A stretch of 5,831 bases of DNA from Actinomycetes bacterium (GCA_021795095.1 JAJYPU010000118.1:1-5831), one strand, 5' to 3'. Counted from the stretch's first letter, positions 1-5,771 are shown. Numbers and translations are program-made. Notes: generated by a model not told the origin, from the sequence alone.

Positions 1-1093
1 CGAGGCGGCGAAGGTCCCGTAACGCCTGGGCCAAGGTGGTGACGCCGAGCACCCGGAGTCCGGGCTGGGCGGCACTGCGAGCCGTCGCCACCTCGACGCT
101 CGGCACCAAAAAGACCGTGGCGCCGGCGCGCTGGACGGCGACCGTCTTCTGCGCGACCCCCCCGACGTCGGTGACCTGGCCGTTGGGCGTGATCGCCCCG
201 GTCGCGGCAACCACGGTCCCGCCGGTGAGCGACCCCCGGCTGAGCTGGTCGATCAGCGACAGGGTCAACGCGAGCCCCGCCGACGGTCCCCCGATGTAGT
301 TCGTGTCAATGCTGAAGGTCGCTGGCAGGGCGTAGCTGACGCTGTCTTCGAGCACGACGCCGATGTTCGAGCGCGCCGGCCCGTGCACGCCCGCACAGAA
401 GAACCCGCCACCGCCCGAGATCGGCGGCCCCGCGGTCACGCGCACCGTGACCGGGGACGAATAGGTGATCGTGCCCTTGGCGTCAATGTGCGCGCGCTGG
501 ATGCGAAGTCGCACCACCGCGCCCGGCGCCACGTCGTGCAGCACCCGCACCACCGCGCACGACGACGTCGTGGTCCGACCGTCCGCCCCGACGATCCGAT
601 CGGCCACGCGCACCGTCGCGCGACGGGCCGGTGACGACGCGATGACGGCTTCGACCACGGCCCCGTTCGCGACGCCGCGGATGTGCCAGCCGAGCGCGCG
701 CAGCGCGGCCACCTCGGCCGCCTGCTTGGAGCGCGCCATCTCGAGGTACCCCTGAGCGCCGAGCTCATCGGTGGGCACTCCGGGCTCGACGAGCTGGTCG
801 GCGGTGAGGAACTGCACGTGGCTCTGGAAGTGCATGGTCAGCCACTGCCAGGCCGTGAGCTGCTGGAGGTAGACGTCGGTGAGCAGGATCTTGTCGCGGT
901 GGGTATCGGTGGTGAGGCCCTTCACGCCGATCAGGGGCCCAACGGGCGTGGCGTCCCCCGGGGTCATCGCGTAGTACGGCACCGTCCACGCGTGCAGGCC
1001 CACGACGGCGACGAGCACCAGGGCGACGACGACGAGGACCGCGACGGAACGCTGGCGCCGCGGAGATGGTGGAATTGGTGCATGGACCGTAAT
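1..1093 (-). CDS. PDZ-domain Lon-like membrane serine protease (S16, YlbL family), C-terminus cut by window edge
   Basis: This frame, read off the minus strand, encodes a single-pass membrane protease that probably cuts envelope proteins outside the cytoplasm using a Ser/Lys dyad. Numbering from the ATT at 1093: basic residues RRQR (12-15), a hydrophobic anchor (about 17-36), a linker domain, a PDZ domain (about 138-205) that should bind substrate C-termini, then a Lon proteolytic domain. The nucleophile is Ser271 in GGPSAG and the general base Lys316 in GGVAQK; their 45-residue spacing fits Lon proteases. About 364 residues are visible, near full family length, so only a few C-terminal residues are missing. 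The start is uncertain: after the in-frame TAG at 1105-1103 there is no ATG, GTG or TTG until GTG at 1018-1016, which would remove the basic residues and half the anchor. I chose the ATT at 1093 because it sits at the expected +1 of a -10 box. A sequence error is the alternative. The family call is firm; the start is not. Confidence 0.9.
   Translation of the reverse strand, partial: MTVHAPIPPSPRRQRSVAVLVVVALVLVAVVGLHAWTVPYYAMTPGDATPVGPLIGVKGLTTDTHRDKILLTDVYLQQLTAWQWLTMHFQSHVQFLTADQLVEPGVPTDELGAQGYLEMARSKQAAEVAALRALGWHIRGVANGAVVEAVIASSPARRATVRVADRIVGADGRTTTSSCAVVRVLHDVAPGAVVRLRIQRAHIDAKGTITYSSPVTVRVTAGPPISGGGGFFCAGVHGPARSNIGVVLEDSVSYALPATFSIDTNYIGGPSAGLALTLSLIDQLSRGSLTGGTVVAATGAITPNGQVTDVGGVAQKTVAVQRAGATVFLVPSVEVATARSAAQPGLRVLGVTTLAQALRDLRRL
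1068..1073 (+). promoter_or_regulatory. Possible ribosome binding site of the HEAT-repeat gene
   Basis: GGTGGA lies 8 bases before the ATG at 1082, a suitable distance but an imperfect Shine-Dalgarno match. It is the main local support for the 1082 start. The upstream frame stays open to 683 but is antisense to the PDZ-Lon gene. Confidence 0.35.
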
Positions 1094-1702
1094 GACGCCA
1101 CGCTACCGGAGCGACTCACCGAGTTGGTGCGCGCGCGCTTCGCCACCGACCCGGCGTCGGCCCGACTCATCCTCACCTCGCTCGACGCGCCCACGGCGCG
1201 CGAACGCGTGCTCGCACTACGCGTCGGCGCTTCGCGGCACCTGCTCGACGCCGCGGCGTGGCGACACGGCCTTGGCGACGACGACGGTGCGGTCAAGCGC
1301 GAGGCCCTCGTTGCGATCGCCGAGGGTGGTGGCGACGACGACGTGCTCGGGGCCGTGGTCGACCTGCTCGGGGACCCCGACCCGCTCGTCGTCGAGGGCG
1401 CGGCGTTCGCGCTCGGCGAGCGGCGTCACGGCGCCGGCCTCGCGCGGCTGATCGACCTCGCGGGCCACCACGACGACCCGCGCTGCCGTGAGGCGGCCGT
1501 GGTCGCCCTCGGGGCCCTCGGGGACGACGCCGCACTCGCGACCATCATCGCCGCGCTCGAGGACAAACCCCCCGTGCGCCGGCGCGCCGTCGTGGCGCTA
1601 GCGAACTTCGAAGGACTCGAGGTCGACGCCGCGCTCGCTCGCGCGCGCGAGGACCACGACTGGCAGGTCCGCTCGGCCGTCGACCGGCTCGACGCGGACT
1701 AG
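1082..1702 (+). CDS. Small acidic HEAT-repeat protein
   Basis: This encodes 206 residues with no signal peptide or membrane segment, so it is probably cytoplasmic. After an N-terminal helical part (1-60), the sequence falls into HEAT-like helical pairs at about 65-96, 97-128, 129-160 and 161-190, plus a terminal half repeat. Each has the usual pattern of Asp/Pro turn, V-R/E-x-x-A and L-G (for example PDPLVVEGAAFALG and DPRCREAAVVALGALG). HEAT repeats of this PBS-lyase type form curved scaffolds that bind proteins or nucleic acids; no catalytic motif is seen. The protein is rich in Asp, with GDDD-type loops, so a basic partner is plausible (inference). The ATG at 1082 overlaps the divergent PDZ-Lon start region, and the TAG stop shares CTAG with the stop of the convergent MreB-like gene. 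The partner is unknown. The fold call is good; the start is moderately sure. Confidence 0.8.
   Translation: MDRNDATLPERLTELVRARFATDPASARLILTSLDAPTARERVLALRVGASRHLLDAAAWRHGLGDDDGAVKREALVAIAEGGGDDDVLGAVVDLLGDPDPLVVEGAAFALGERRHGAGLARLIDLAGHHDDPRCREAAVVALGALGDDAALATIIAALEDKPPVRRRAVVALANFEGLEVDAALARAREDHDWQVRSAVDRLDAD
1094..1105 (-). promoter_or_regulatory. Candidate leaderless promoter (-10 TAGCGT) for the PDZ-Lon gene
   Basis: On the minus strand TAGCGT (1105-1100) is followed by GGCGTC and then ATT at 1093. The box-to-start spacing of 6 bases matches the boxes before the plus-strand genes at 3183 and 4299. No clear -35 was seen. It lies inside the start of the divergent HEAT gene. Confidence 0.35.
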
Positions 1703-2703
1703 CGGTCGGCGTCGCGAAAGAGCGCGTGCAGCGAGGACATCTCGTCCAGGCAGAGCTCCAGGCCGCGGATGATCACCAGGTCGGGCTGGTCGGCGAGCAG
1801 GACATCCACGCCCGTGCTCGAGGCGATCAATTCGGCGAAGTCCATGAGCTTCGCGTGGCCTCCCACGAGAGTGAGTCCGCGCGCGCTGACATCCTGAGAG
1901 AGGTCCGGCGGGGCGCCCGCCAGTGAGTCTTGGACCATGTCCACCACCGCGTGGGCGACGTCGCGCACCGCGAGGTTCACAAGGTCAGCCCCGACGTCGA
2001 CCTCGATAACGTCCCCGGTGTCAACGGTGCGCGCGACGACGGTCTCGGAGCGACCCTGGGTCCGTGCGAGAGCCGAGCCGAGGGATATCTTCAGCTGCTC
2101 GATCGTTGCGGGAGCGATCACGACGCCGTAGCGGTGGCGCACCATCGAGGCGATCGCCTGGTCAACGTCGATGCCACCCTGTCGGCGCGTCGCGCTGGTG
2201 ACGATGCCGCCCAGCGAGAGCAGCGTCGCCTCTGAAGCGCCACCGCCGAGCACGGTCACGGCCGATCCGACGGGGTCCTGGACCGGTAGTCCGAGCCCGA
2301 TCGCCGCGGCGAGGGGTGCCTCAATGAGACTGACCTCGCGGGCACCGGCCTGGATCGCAGCCTGGCGCAAGGCGCGCCGTTCAATGGCTGTGGCCAAGGA
2401 CGGCACGCTCATCACGACGCGCGCGCGGCTCAGTTTGGACACCCCGACGCGGTCGAAGAGCCCCGACACCAGACGCGCGGTGACGTCGAAGTCGACGGTC
2501 GCCCCCTGGGCGAGTGGACGGAAGGCCACCACGTGGCGGCTCGTGCGCGCCACCAGGTCCAGCGCACCGGCGCCCACCTCGACCACCTCGCCCGAGCGCG
2601 TGTCGATGGCGACGATCGTCGGTTCGTTGAAGACGACGCCGTCGCCCATCATCGCCACCCGGCTCATCGAGGTGCCGATGTCCATTGCCACGTCCTGAGC
2701 CAT
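1699..2703 (-). CDS. Divergent MreB-like actin-fold protein
   Basis: This 334-residue protein is close to the usual MreB length. It aligns by eye through most of MreB: phosphate-1 MDIGTS (7-12), VFNEPTIVAID (24-34), VAFRPLAQGATVDFDVT (59-75), RVVMSVPS (95-102), AGAREVSLIEAPLAAAIGLGLPV (119-141), LGGGASEATLLSLGG (152-166), an E-x-x-K-I helix, and a C-terminal adenosine motif LVGGH. MreB forms ATP-dependent filaments under the membrane that guide wall synthesis. Here phosphate-2 departs from the canonical VVDIGGGTTE: the Asp is Val151 and the first Thr is Ala156. IEEP is IEAP, and the last GGG is GGH. ATP hydrolysis may therefore be weak or absent (inference). No mreC, mreD or rodA lies nearby, so this is not the standard elongation operon. 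I chose ATG 2703 because MreB similarity begins there and a -10 box sits just upstream. An upstream GTG (2853) was rejected. Confidence 0.88.
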   Translation of the reverse strand: MAQDVAMDIGTSMSRVAMMGDGVVFNEPTIVAIDTRSGEVVEVGAGALDLVARTSRHVVAFRPLAQGATVDFDVTARLVSGLFDRVGVSKLSRARVVMSVPSLATAIERRALRQAAIQAGAREVSLIEAPLAAAIGLGLPVQDPVGSAVTVLGGGASEATLLSLGGIVTSATRRQGGIDVDQAIASMVRHRYGVVIAPATIEQLKISLGSALARTQGRSETVVARTVDTGDVIEVDVGADLVNLAVRDVAHAVVDMVQDSLAGAPPDLSQDVSARGLTLVGGHAKLMDFAELIASSTGVDVLLADQPDLVIIRGLELCLDEMSSLHALFRDADR

Positions 2704-2716
2704 TGGATCGATGTTA
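2704..2716 (-). promoter_or_regulatory. Candidate leaderless promoter (-10 TAACAT) for the MreB-like gene
   Basis: On the minus strand TAACAT (2716-2711) is followed by CGATCCA and then ATG at 2703, placing the predicted transcription start within a base of the start codon. There is no Shine-Dalgarno in the usual place. The local drop in GC around 2735-2745 fits a promoter; the -35 is unclear. Confidence 0.4.
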
Positions 2717-3141
2717 GAGCGACACTCCCCACACAAAAGTTGGCTCACGTCGGTCTGCGACGACGACGTCACGCCCCGAGCCGACGCCGGCCACCCGTCC
2801 GAGACGACGCTGACCAGGGTGCACCAGGGATTTTCGCATCGAGGCGGCCCCACCCGATCTGCGCTCTCCTGCCCACGAGTCGCGAGTGTCTCGGTTCAGG
2901 CGTCACCTCACGCTCGGGCGAGGGCGGGCCGCAAGACCGAACGGCCGGGCCCGCTACGAGGGACCATCCGCGCGGCGACCGGGTCCGACTCTCGGGCGCT
3001 GCGACGACGACGGGCTCGTCGCGTCACGGTCCCCCGTCACGTCGTCCAAATCCCAGCACTCGTCGAGGAACCGGAAAACCACCGGGAACGGAGGCGACGT
3101 GGCCGTTCGTGACTCATCCTCGACCCACGTTGCTGGAGACC
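2717..3141 (+). other. Long intergenic stretch without a convincing gene
   Basis: Two divergent promoters bound this stretch. Open frames cross it on both strands, but their products are Arg/Ser/Pro-rich, match nothing I recognise, and look like chance frames in GC-rich DNA. I see no tRNA, and no RNase P, tmRNA or SRP RNA signature on either strand. It holds two ACCAGGG copies 10 bases apart (2813-2819 and 2823-2829), a CGTCACG pair around 3021-3043, and short A-rich patches. An undescribed RNA or a regulator-binding region cannot be excluded. Confidence 0.4.
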
Positions 3142-3166
3142 GACCGGTATCGGGGGTCCACCGGTC
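3142..3166 (+). promoter_or_regulatory. Inverted repeat upstream of the HtrA-like gene, possible operator
   Basis: GACCGGT (3142-3148) and ACCGGTC (3160-3166) are perfect 7-base inverted arms around an 11-base spacer. The repeat covers the expected -35 and spacer region of the promoter whose -10 is at 3169. This is where a dimeric repressor or activator could bind. A transcribed hairpin is less likely, since it lies before the predicted start site. Confidence 0.35.
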
Positions 3167-3168
3167 AC

Positions 3169-3182
3169 TAGCCTGGTCCGGC
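3169..3182 (+). promoter_or_regulatory. Candidate leaderless promoter (-10 TAGCCT) for the HtrA-like gene
   Basis: TAGCCT (3169-3174) is followed by GGTCCGGC and then GTG at 3183, giving a predicted leader of about 0-2 bases. No Shine-Dalgarno precedes the GTG. Together with the start of the conserved part of the protein, this decides the 3183 start over the open frame that extends back to 2886. Confidence 0.45.
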
Positions 3183-4268
3183 GTGGAACGACGAAAGAGG
3201 AATGGGCGGCGGCGACTCGGCCGTGGCCGGTCAGCACCACCTCCCGTCGACGCCCGGAACTGGCTACACCCCAGTGAACTGCCCGATTTCGGCCAACTCC
3301 CGGACTACCCTGTCGCCCCCGTGGGCGCGCGCGGCGCGCGGCTCGCGGGCGTCGTGCTCGTGCTCGTGGTAGCCGGGGCGGCGGCGGCGCTCGCGACCTC
3401 GCACGTCTCGATCCCGATCGCCCAGCCGATGACCCAGAATGTCTCCTACTCAGTCGCCAAGCTCCCCGAGGTGGTGCGACCGAGCGCGCTGCGGACGGTG
3501 GACCTCACGATTACGACCCCCGGCCACGTCTCGACGGTCGCGGCCATGGCCCTGCCCGGCAACCTCGCGGTCACGACCACCCCGATCCCGCGCGCGGCCC
3601 TCCTGACCGGTTGGATCCCCAACCACGCGACGTTCCCGGTCACCTGGGTCGGTCGCGACCCGCTGACCGGCTTCTCGATCGTGCGACTCAGTCAACCCGT
3701 CAAGCCACTCGTCCTCGCGCCGCTGCCGGCCAACACCTCGGTCACCGCCATCTCCCCGGTCATCATCGGCCCCGCGCAGCGTCCGCGCTTCACCTGGTCC
3801 ACCACGACCCTCGGCGACCCGACGCTTCGCGCCTACGGCGTCATCAACTACCTCGCGACCCAGTCGGACCAGAACCTCAACGGCGTGCCCGGTGCCCTGG
3901 CGATCGACGCGACCGGCCACGTGGTCGCCGTGCTCGCGGCCGACCAGCAGTGGTACTCGGCCGAGTTCGTCGCCCGGGTGGCGACCATCGTCGCCCTCGA
4001 GCACGGCTGTCACGCCACGCTCAATATCGCCGGCGCCAGCGCCCAAGGCGGCGGCGCCCAGGTGACCAACGTCCCGCGCACGAGCCAGTCGCGTGGTCAC
4101 CTTCAGCAGGGCGACATCATCACCAAGGTCGACAACCACGATATCGACTCCTGGGAGACGCTCCTGACGCTGTTGTACCTGACCCCATCGGGTACCAATG
4201 CCCGACTCACCGTTTTGCGCGGCACCCATACGGTCACCACCGTCGTCCACCTCGCCTGCGCCCTCTAA
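3183..4268 (+). CDS. Membrane trypsin/HtrA-fold protein with PDZ domain, probable pseudoprotease
   Basis: This encodes 361 residues from GTG. The order is a basic cytoplasmic tail with W27-L-HPSELP, one membrane segment (about 54-72), a trypsin-like domain (about 90-275) and a PDZ domain (about 290-357), placing the bulk outside the membrane. Actinobacterial membrane HtrA-type proteases often carry a W-x-HPSE tail (from memory). HtrA landmarks are recognisable but the catalytic residues appear replaced. The His region TNNHV reads TTTPI (Pro134). The Asp region DPxTDLA reads DPLTGFS (Gly163). GNSGGPLVD reads GVPGALAID (Pro236 for Ser). The PDZ core GHLQQGDIITKVDNHDI looks intact. Two cysteines (276, 359) could pair outside the cell. 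It is probably a non-catalytic peptide-binding or sensor protein (inference). The DUF2342 gene follows 30 bases downstream on the same strand and may be co-transcribed. Confidence 0.83.
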   Translation: MERRKRNGRRRLGRGRSAPPPVDARNWLHPSELPDFGQLPDYPVAPVGARGARLAGVVLVLVVAGAAAALATSHVSIPIAQPMTQNVSYSVAKLPEVVRPSALRTVDLTITTPGHVSTVAAMALPGNLAVTTTPIPRAALLTGWIPNHATFPVTWVGRDPLTGFSIVRLSQPVKPLVLAPLPANTSVTAISPVIIGPAQRPRFTWSTTTLGDPTLRAYGVINYLATQSDQNLNGVPGALAIDATGHVVAVLAADQQWYSAEFVARVATIVALEHGCHATLNIAGASAQGGGAQVTNVPRTSQSRGHLQQGDIITKVDNHDIDSWETLLTLLYLTPSGTNARLTVLRGTHTVTTVVHLACAL

Positions 4269-4286
4269 GGACTCTCCGCTCGCCAT

Positions 4287-4298
4287 TAGTTTGGTGGC
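4287..4298 (+). promoter_or_regulatory. Candidate leaderless promoter (-10 TAGTTT) for the zincin_2 gene
   Basis: TAGTTT (4287-4292) is followed by GGTGGC and then GTG at 4299, so the predicted transcription start falls on the start codon itself. It lies within the 30-base gap after the HtrA-like gene and would let the downstream gene be transcribed alone as well as by read-through. Confidence 0.45.
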
Positions 4299-5423
4299 GT
4301 GAGCGATAACCCTTTCGGCGGCATGTTCGGCGACATCTTCAACATGCTCGGTCAACAGAGCCCGAACGCCTGGTTCGACACGGCCACCCAGCTGGCCCTC
4401 AACATCGCGCGCGGCACCGACGGGGATCCCAACCCCGAACCTATCGAGCGCCAGCGCCTGGAGGAGTTGGCCCCCTTGGTCGCGCGTCACGTCGACGCCC
4501 TCTTCTCGGTCTCGAGTGACGCCACGGTCACCGCGGTCAACCGGTCCGCGTTGACCCTCGCCGCCCTCGCGCAGTGGCGCCCCCTGATCGAGCCGAATCT
4601 GCACGCCACGAACATCGCCGTCCCGAGTGACGAGACCGACGGCGTGGCGCCGATGATGGCCCAGCTGGCGGCCGCGGTCGGTCCCCTGTTCGCCGGTTTC
4701 CAGGCTGGCTCGGTCGCCGGCCACTTCTCAGAACGGGCGTGGTCCCTGGCGGTGCTCGCCCTCCCGCGGCTGAACGAGGACCGGCTCATCGTCGTGAACA
4801 ATCTGCGGGCCTTCGCCGACGAGTGGTCCCTCGAGCGTGATGAGGTCTACGTCTTCGCCCTCGCCCAGGAGTTCGTCGCCTCGCTCGTGCTCTCGCGCGA
4901 GGGCGCCGGTGACGCGCTGCGAGCCCTGCTGCTCGACTCGACCCACGAGGCTGCGGCCATCCAGGGCAACCTCATGGGCCGACTGCAGTCCTTGATGGGC
5001 GAGGGCGACATCAACGCGCTCATGGCCGATCCCGAACGGCTGCTCGAGGGCATTGAGCTACCCGAGGAGACCGACGCCACGCGCGCGATCAACGCCGCGA
5101 CGAGTGTGCTGCTCGCCTTCTTCGAGGTCGCCGCACACGAGATCACCACCGCCATGCTCGGACCCCGCCCCCAGCTCGTCGAGGCCTACCGTCGTCATCG
5201 GCGAAGCGACGCGCGCGGCGAGGACGCCGCAGCGGCACTCTTCGGCATCGCCACCCAGGGCCCGCACCACGACGCCGCGCACGCCTTCGTCGAGCACCTG
5301 CGCGACGCCCACGGGCTGCGCGTGCTCGACGCGCTGCTGCGCGTGGACGGGCTACCGAGCGTCGAGGAACTCAACGACCCCGAGGCTTGGCTGGCCCGAG
5401 TCAACGCCTCACCGCTCGCCTGA
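4299..5423 (+). CDS. DUF2342/zincin_2 family protein lacking the HExxH zinc site
   Basis: This encodes 374 residues from GTG. The N-terminus (SDNPFGGMFGDIFNMLG, then W25, QLAL, and ERQRLEELAPLVARHV at 50-65) is typical of the actinobacterial DUF2342 family (PF10103, zincin_2), some members of which are catalogued as F420-associated. Later landmarks also fit: QAGSVAG (135-141), VVNNLRAFA (165-173), LMADPERLLEGI (242-253) and the ending LPSVEELNDPEAWLARV. In usual members the region after the Asn-Leu motif reads like ALHEVxH, giving the HExxH zinc site. Here it reads ALAQEFVA, so Gln190-Glu191-x-x-Ala194 replaces both His ligands. The later Glu ligand region (EGYVDHV-like) reads FEVAAHEI around Glu277, and the family GQYDL segment is also changed. 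HE pairs at 217 and 281 do not form HExxH. It has no signal peptide or membrane segment. It is likely a non-catalytic family member with unknown function, possibly tied to the preceding HtrA-like protein. Confidence 0.85.
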   Translation: MSDNPFGGMFGDIFNMLGQQSPNAWFDTATQLALNIARGTDGDPNPEPIERQRLEELAPLVARHVDALFSVSSDATVTAVNRSALTLAALAQWRPLIEPNLHATNIAVPSDETDGVAPMMAQLAAAVGPLFAGFQAGSVAGHFSERAWSLAVLALPRLNEDRLIVVNNLRAFADEWSLERDEVYVFALAQEFVASLVLSREGAGDALRALLLDSTHEAAAIQGNLMGRLQSLMGEGDINALMADPERLLEGIELPEETDATRAINAATSVLLAFFEVAAHEITTAMLGPRPQLVEAYRRHRRSDARGEDAAAALFGIATQGPHHDAAHAFVEHLRDAHGLRVLDALLRVDGLPSVEELNDPEAWLARVNASPLA

Positions 5424-5433
5424 AACAGGTTTC

Positions 5434-5461
5434 GCGCCGAGCGCAACCGTGGCGCCGGCGC
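5434..5461. terminator. Hairpin between convergent genes, possible bidirectional terminator
   Basis: GCGCCG-A-GCGC (5434-5444) pairs with GCGC-CGGCGC (5452-5461) around the 7-base loop AACCGTG, giving ten G:C pairs with one bulged A. It lies 10 bases after the zincin_2 stop and 21 bases beyond the end of the opposing gene. Neither strand has a U-tract after the stem, so this is a hairpin without the classic tail, as is often proposed in actinobacteria. A second palindrome, GAGGCGGCCGCCTC, follows at 5465-5478. Confidence 0.4.
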
Positions 5462-5482
5462 AAAGAGGCGGCCGCCTCGAGG

Positions 5483-5767
5483 TTAGGCCGAGGCTTCCTC
5501 GTCGTAGCCGAGATTCCACTCGACGAGCAGATTCTCGCGCTCGGCGTCGCGGTTCACGCGGTCGCGATTGCGACGGAACTGCGGGTCGTGTGGCGGCAAG
5601 AAGCGCAGGCGTGCGTCGATCCGGTCGACGAAGGCCTGGATCTGCTCCTCGTCGCCGAAGACCATGCGGCACTCCCAGTGGGGCGCGACCGGGCCGAGGT
5701 AGATGACCTGGACGTGACCGACCGGGTCGGTGACCTCGGTGGATTCAGTGGTCGGGACCTGGCTCAC
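5483..5767 (-). CDS. Conserved-looking 94-residue protein of unknown function
   Basis: I do not recognise this family. The protein is soluble, with no signal peptide or membrane segment. It has a variable Thr/Ser/Glu-rich start (1-14), a probable beta segment HVQVIYLGPVAPHWE (about 18-32), an amphipathic helix EEQIQAFVDRIDARL, a distinctive FLPPHDPQFRRNRDRV block, and an acidic ending (ENLLVEWNLGYDEE). The dense run of His, Pro, Arg and aromatic residues in the middle looks like a constrained binding surface, though no metal or nucleotide motif is evident. I chose GTG 5767 over the upstream ATG at 5821 because AAGGAG lies 4 bases before it, a -10-like TAGACT lies further upstream, and the extra N-terminal residues would cover that promoter. 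It converges on the zincin_2 gene. The TAA stop is at 5483-5485. Confidence 0.72.
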   Translation of the reverse strand: MSQVPTTESTEVTDPVGHVQVIYLGPVAPHWECRMVFGDEEQIQAFVDRIDARLRFLPPHDPQFRRNRDRVNRDAERENLLVEWNLGYDEEASA

Positions 5768-5771
5768 GGTG

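Noticed and set aside
683..1081. Upstream extension of the HEAT gene to ATG 683.
   Set aside because: It lies antisense to well-supported PDZ-Lon coding sequence, and the HEAT-like protein begins naturally at 1082 with a possible ribosome site.
1258..1350. GACGACGAC-type short repeats, considered as a microsatellite.
   Set aside because: They encode Asp-rich loops between HEAT helices and are explained by coding in a GC-rich genome.
2704..2853. N-terminal extension of the MreB-like gene from GTG 2853, with four cysteines (CENPWC and LCGEC) resembling a zinc ribbon.
   Set aside because: The codons here (CAA CTT TTG TGT, TCT) are unlike the GC-ending codons of the neighbours, the Cys pairs are 29 residues apart, MreB similarity starts at 2703, and the extension would cover the predicted promoter.
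2886..3182. Upstream extension of the HtrA-like gene by 99 residues from ATG 2886.
   Set aside because: The extension is a low-information Arg/Ser/Pro run without family features, and the promoter at 3169 and GTG 3183 fit the usual basic-tail and HPSEL start.
3450..4724. Long minus-strand open frame of 424 codons antisense to the HtrA-like and zincin_2 genes.
   Set aside because: Its product is a Gly/Asp/Arg/Val-rich composition artefact of antisense GC-rich codons, and both plus-strand genes have clear family motifs.
4943..5150. HE pairs in the zincin_2 protein (STHEAAA and AAHEITT) as possible zinc sites.
   Set aside because: Neither has the second His of HExxH, and the family site aligns to QEFVA at residues 190-194.
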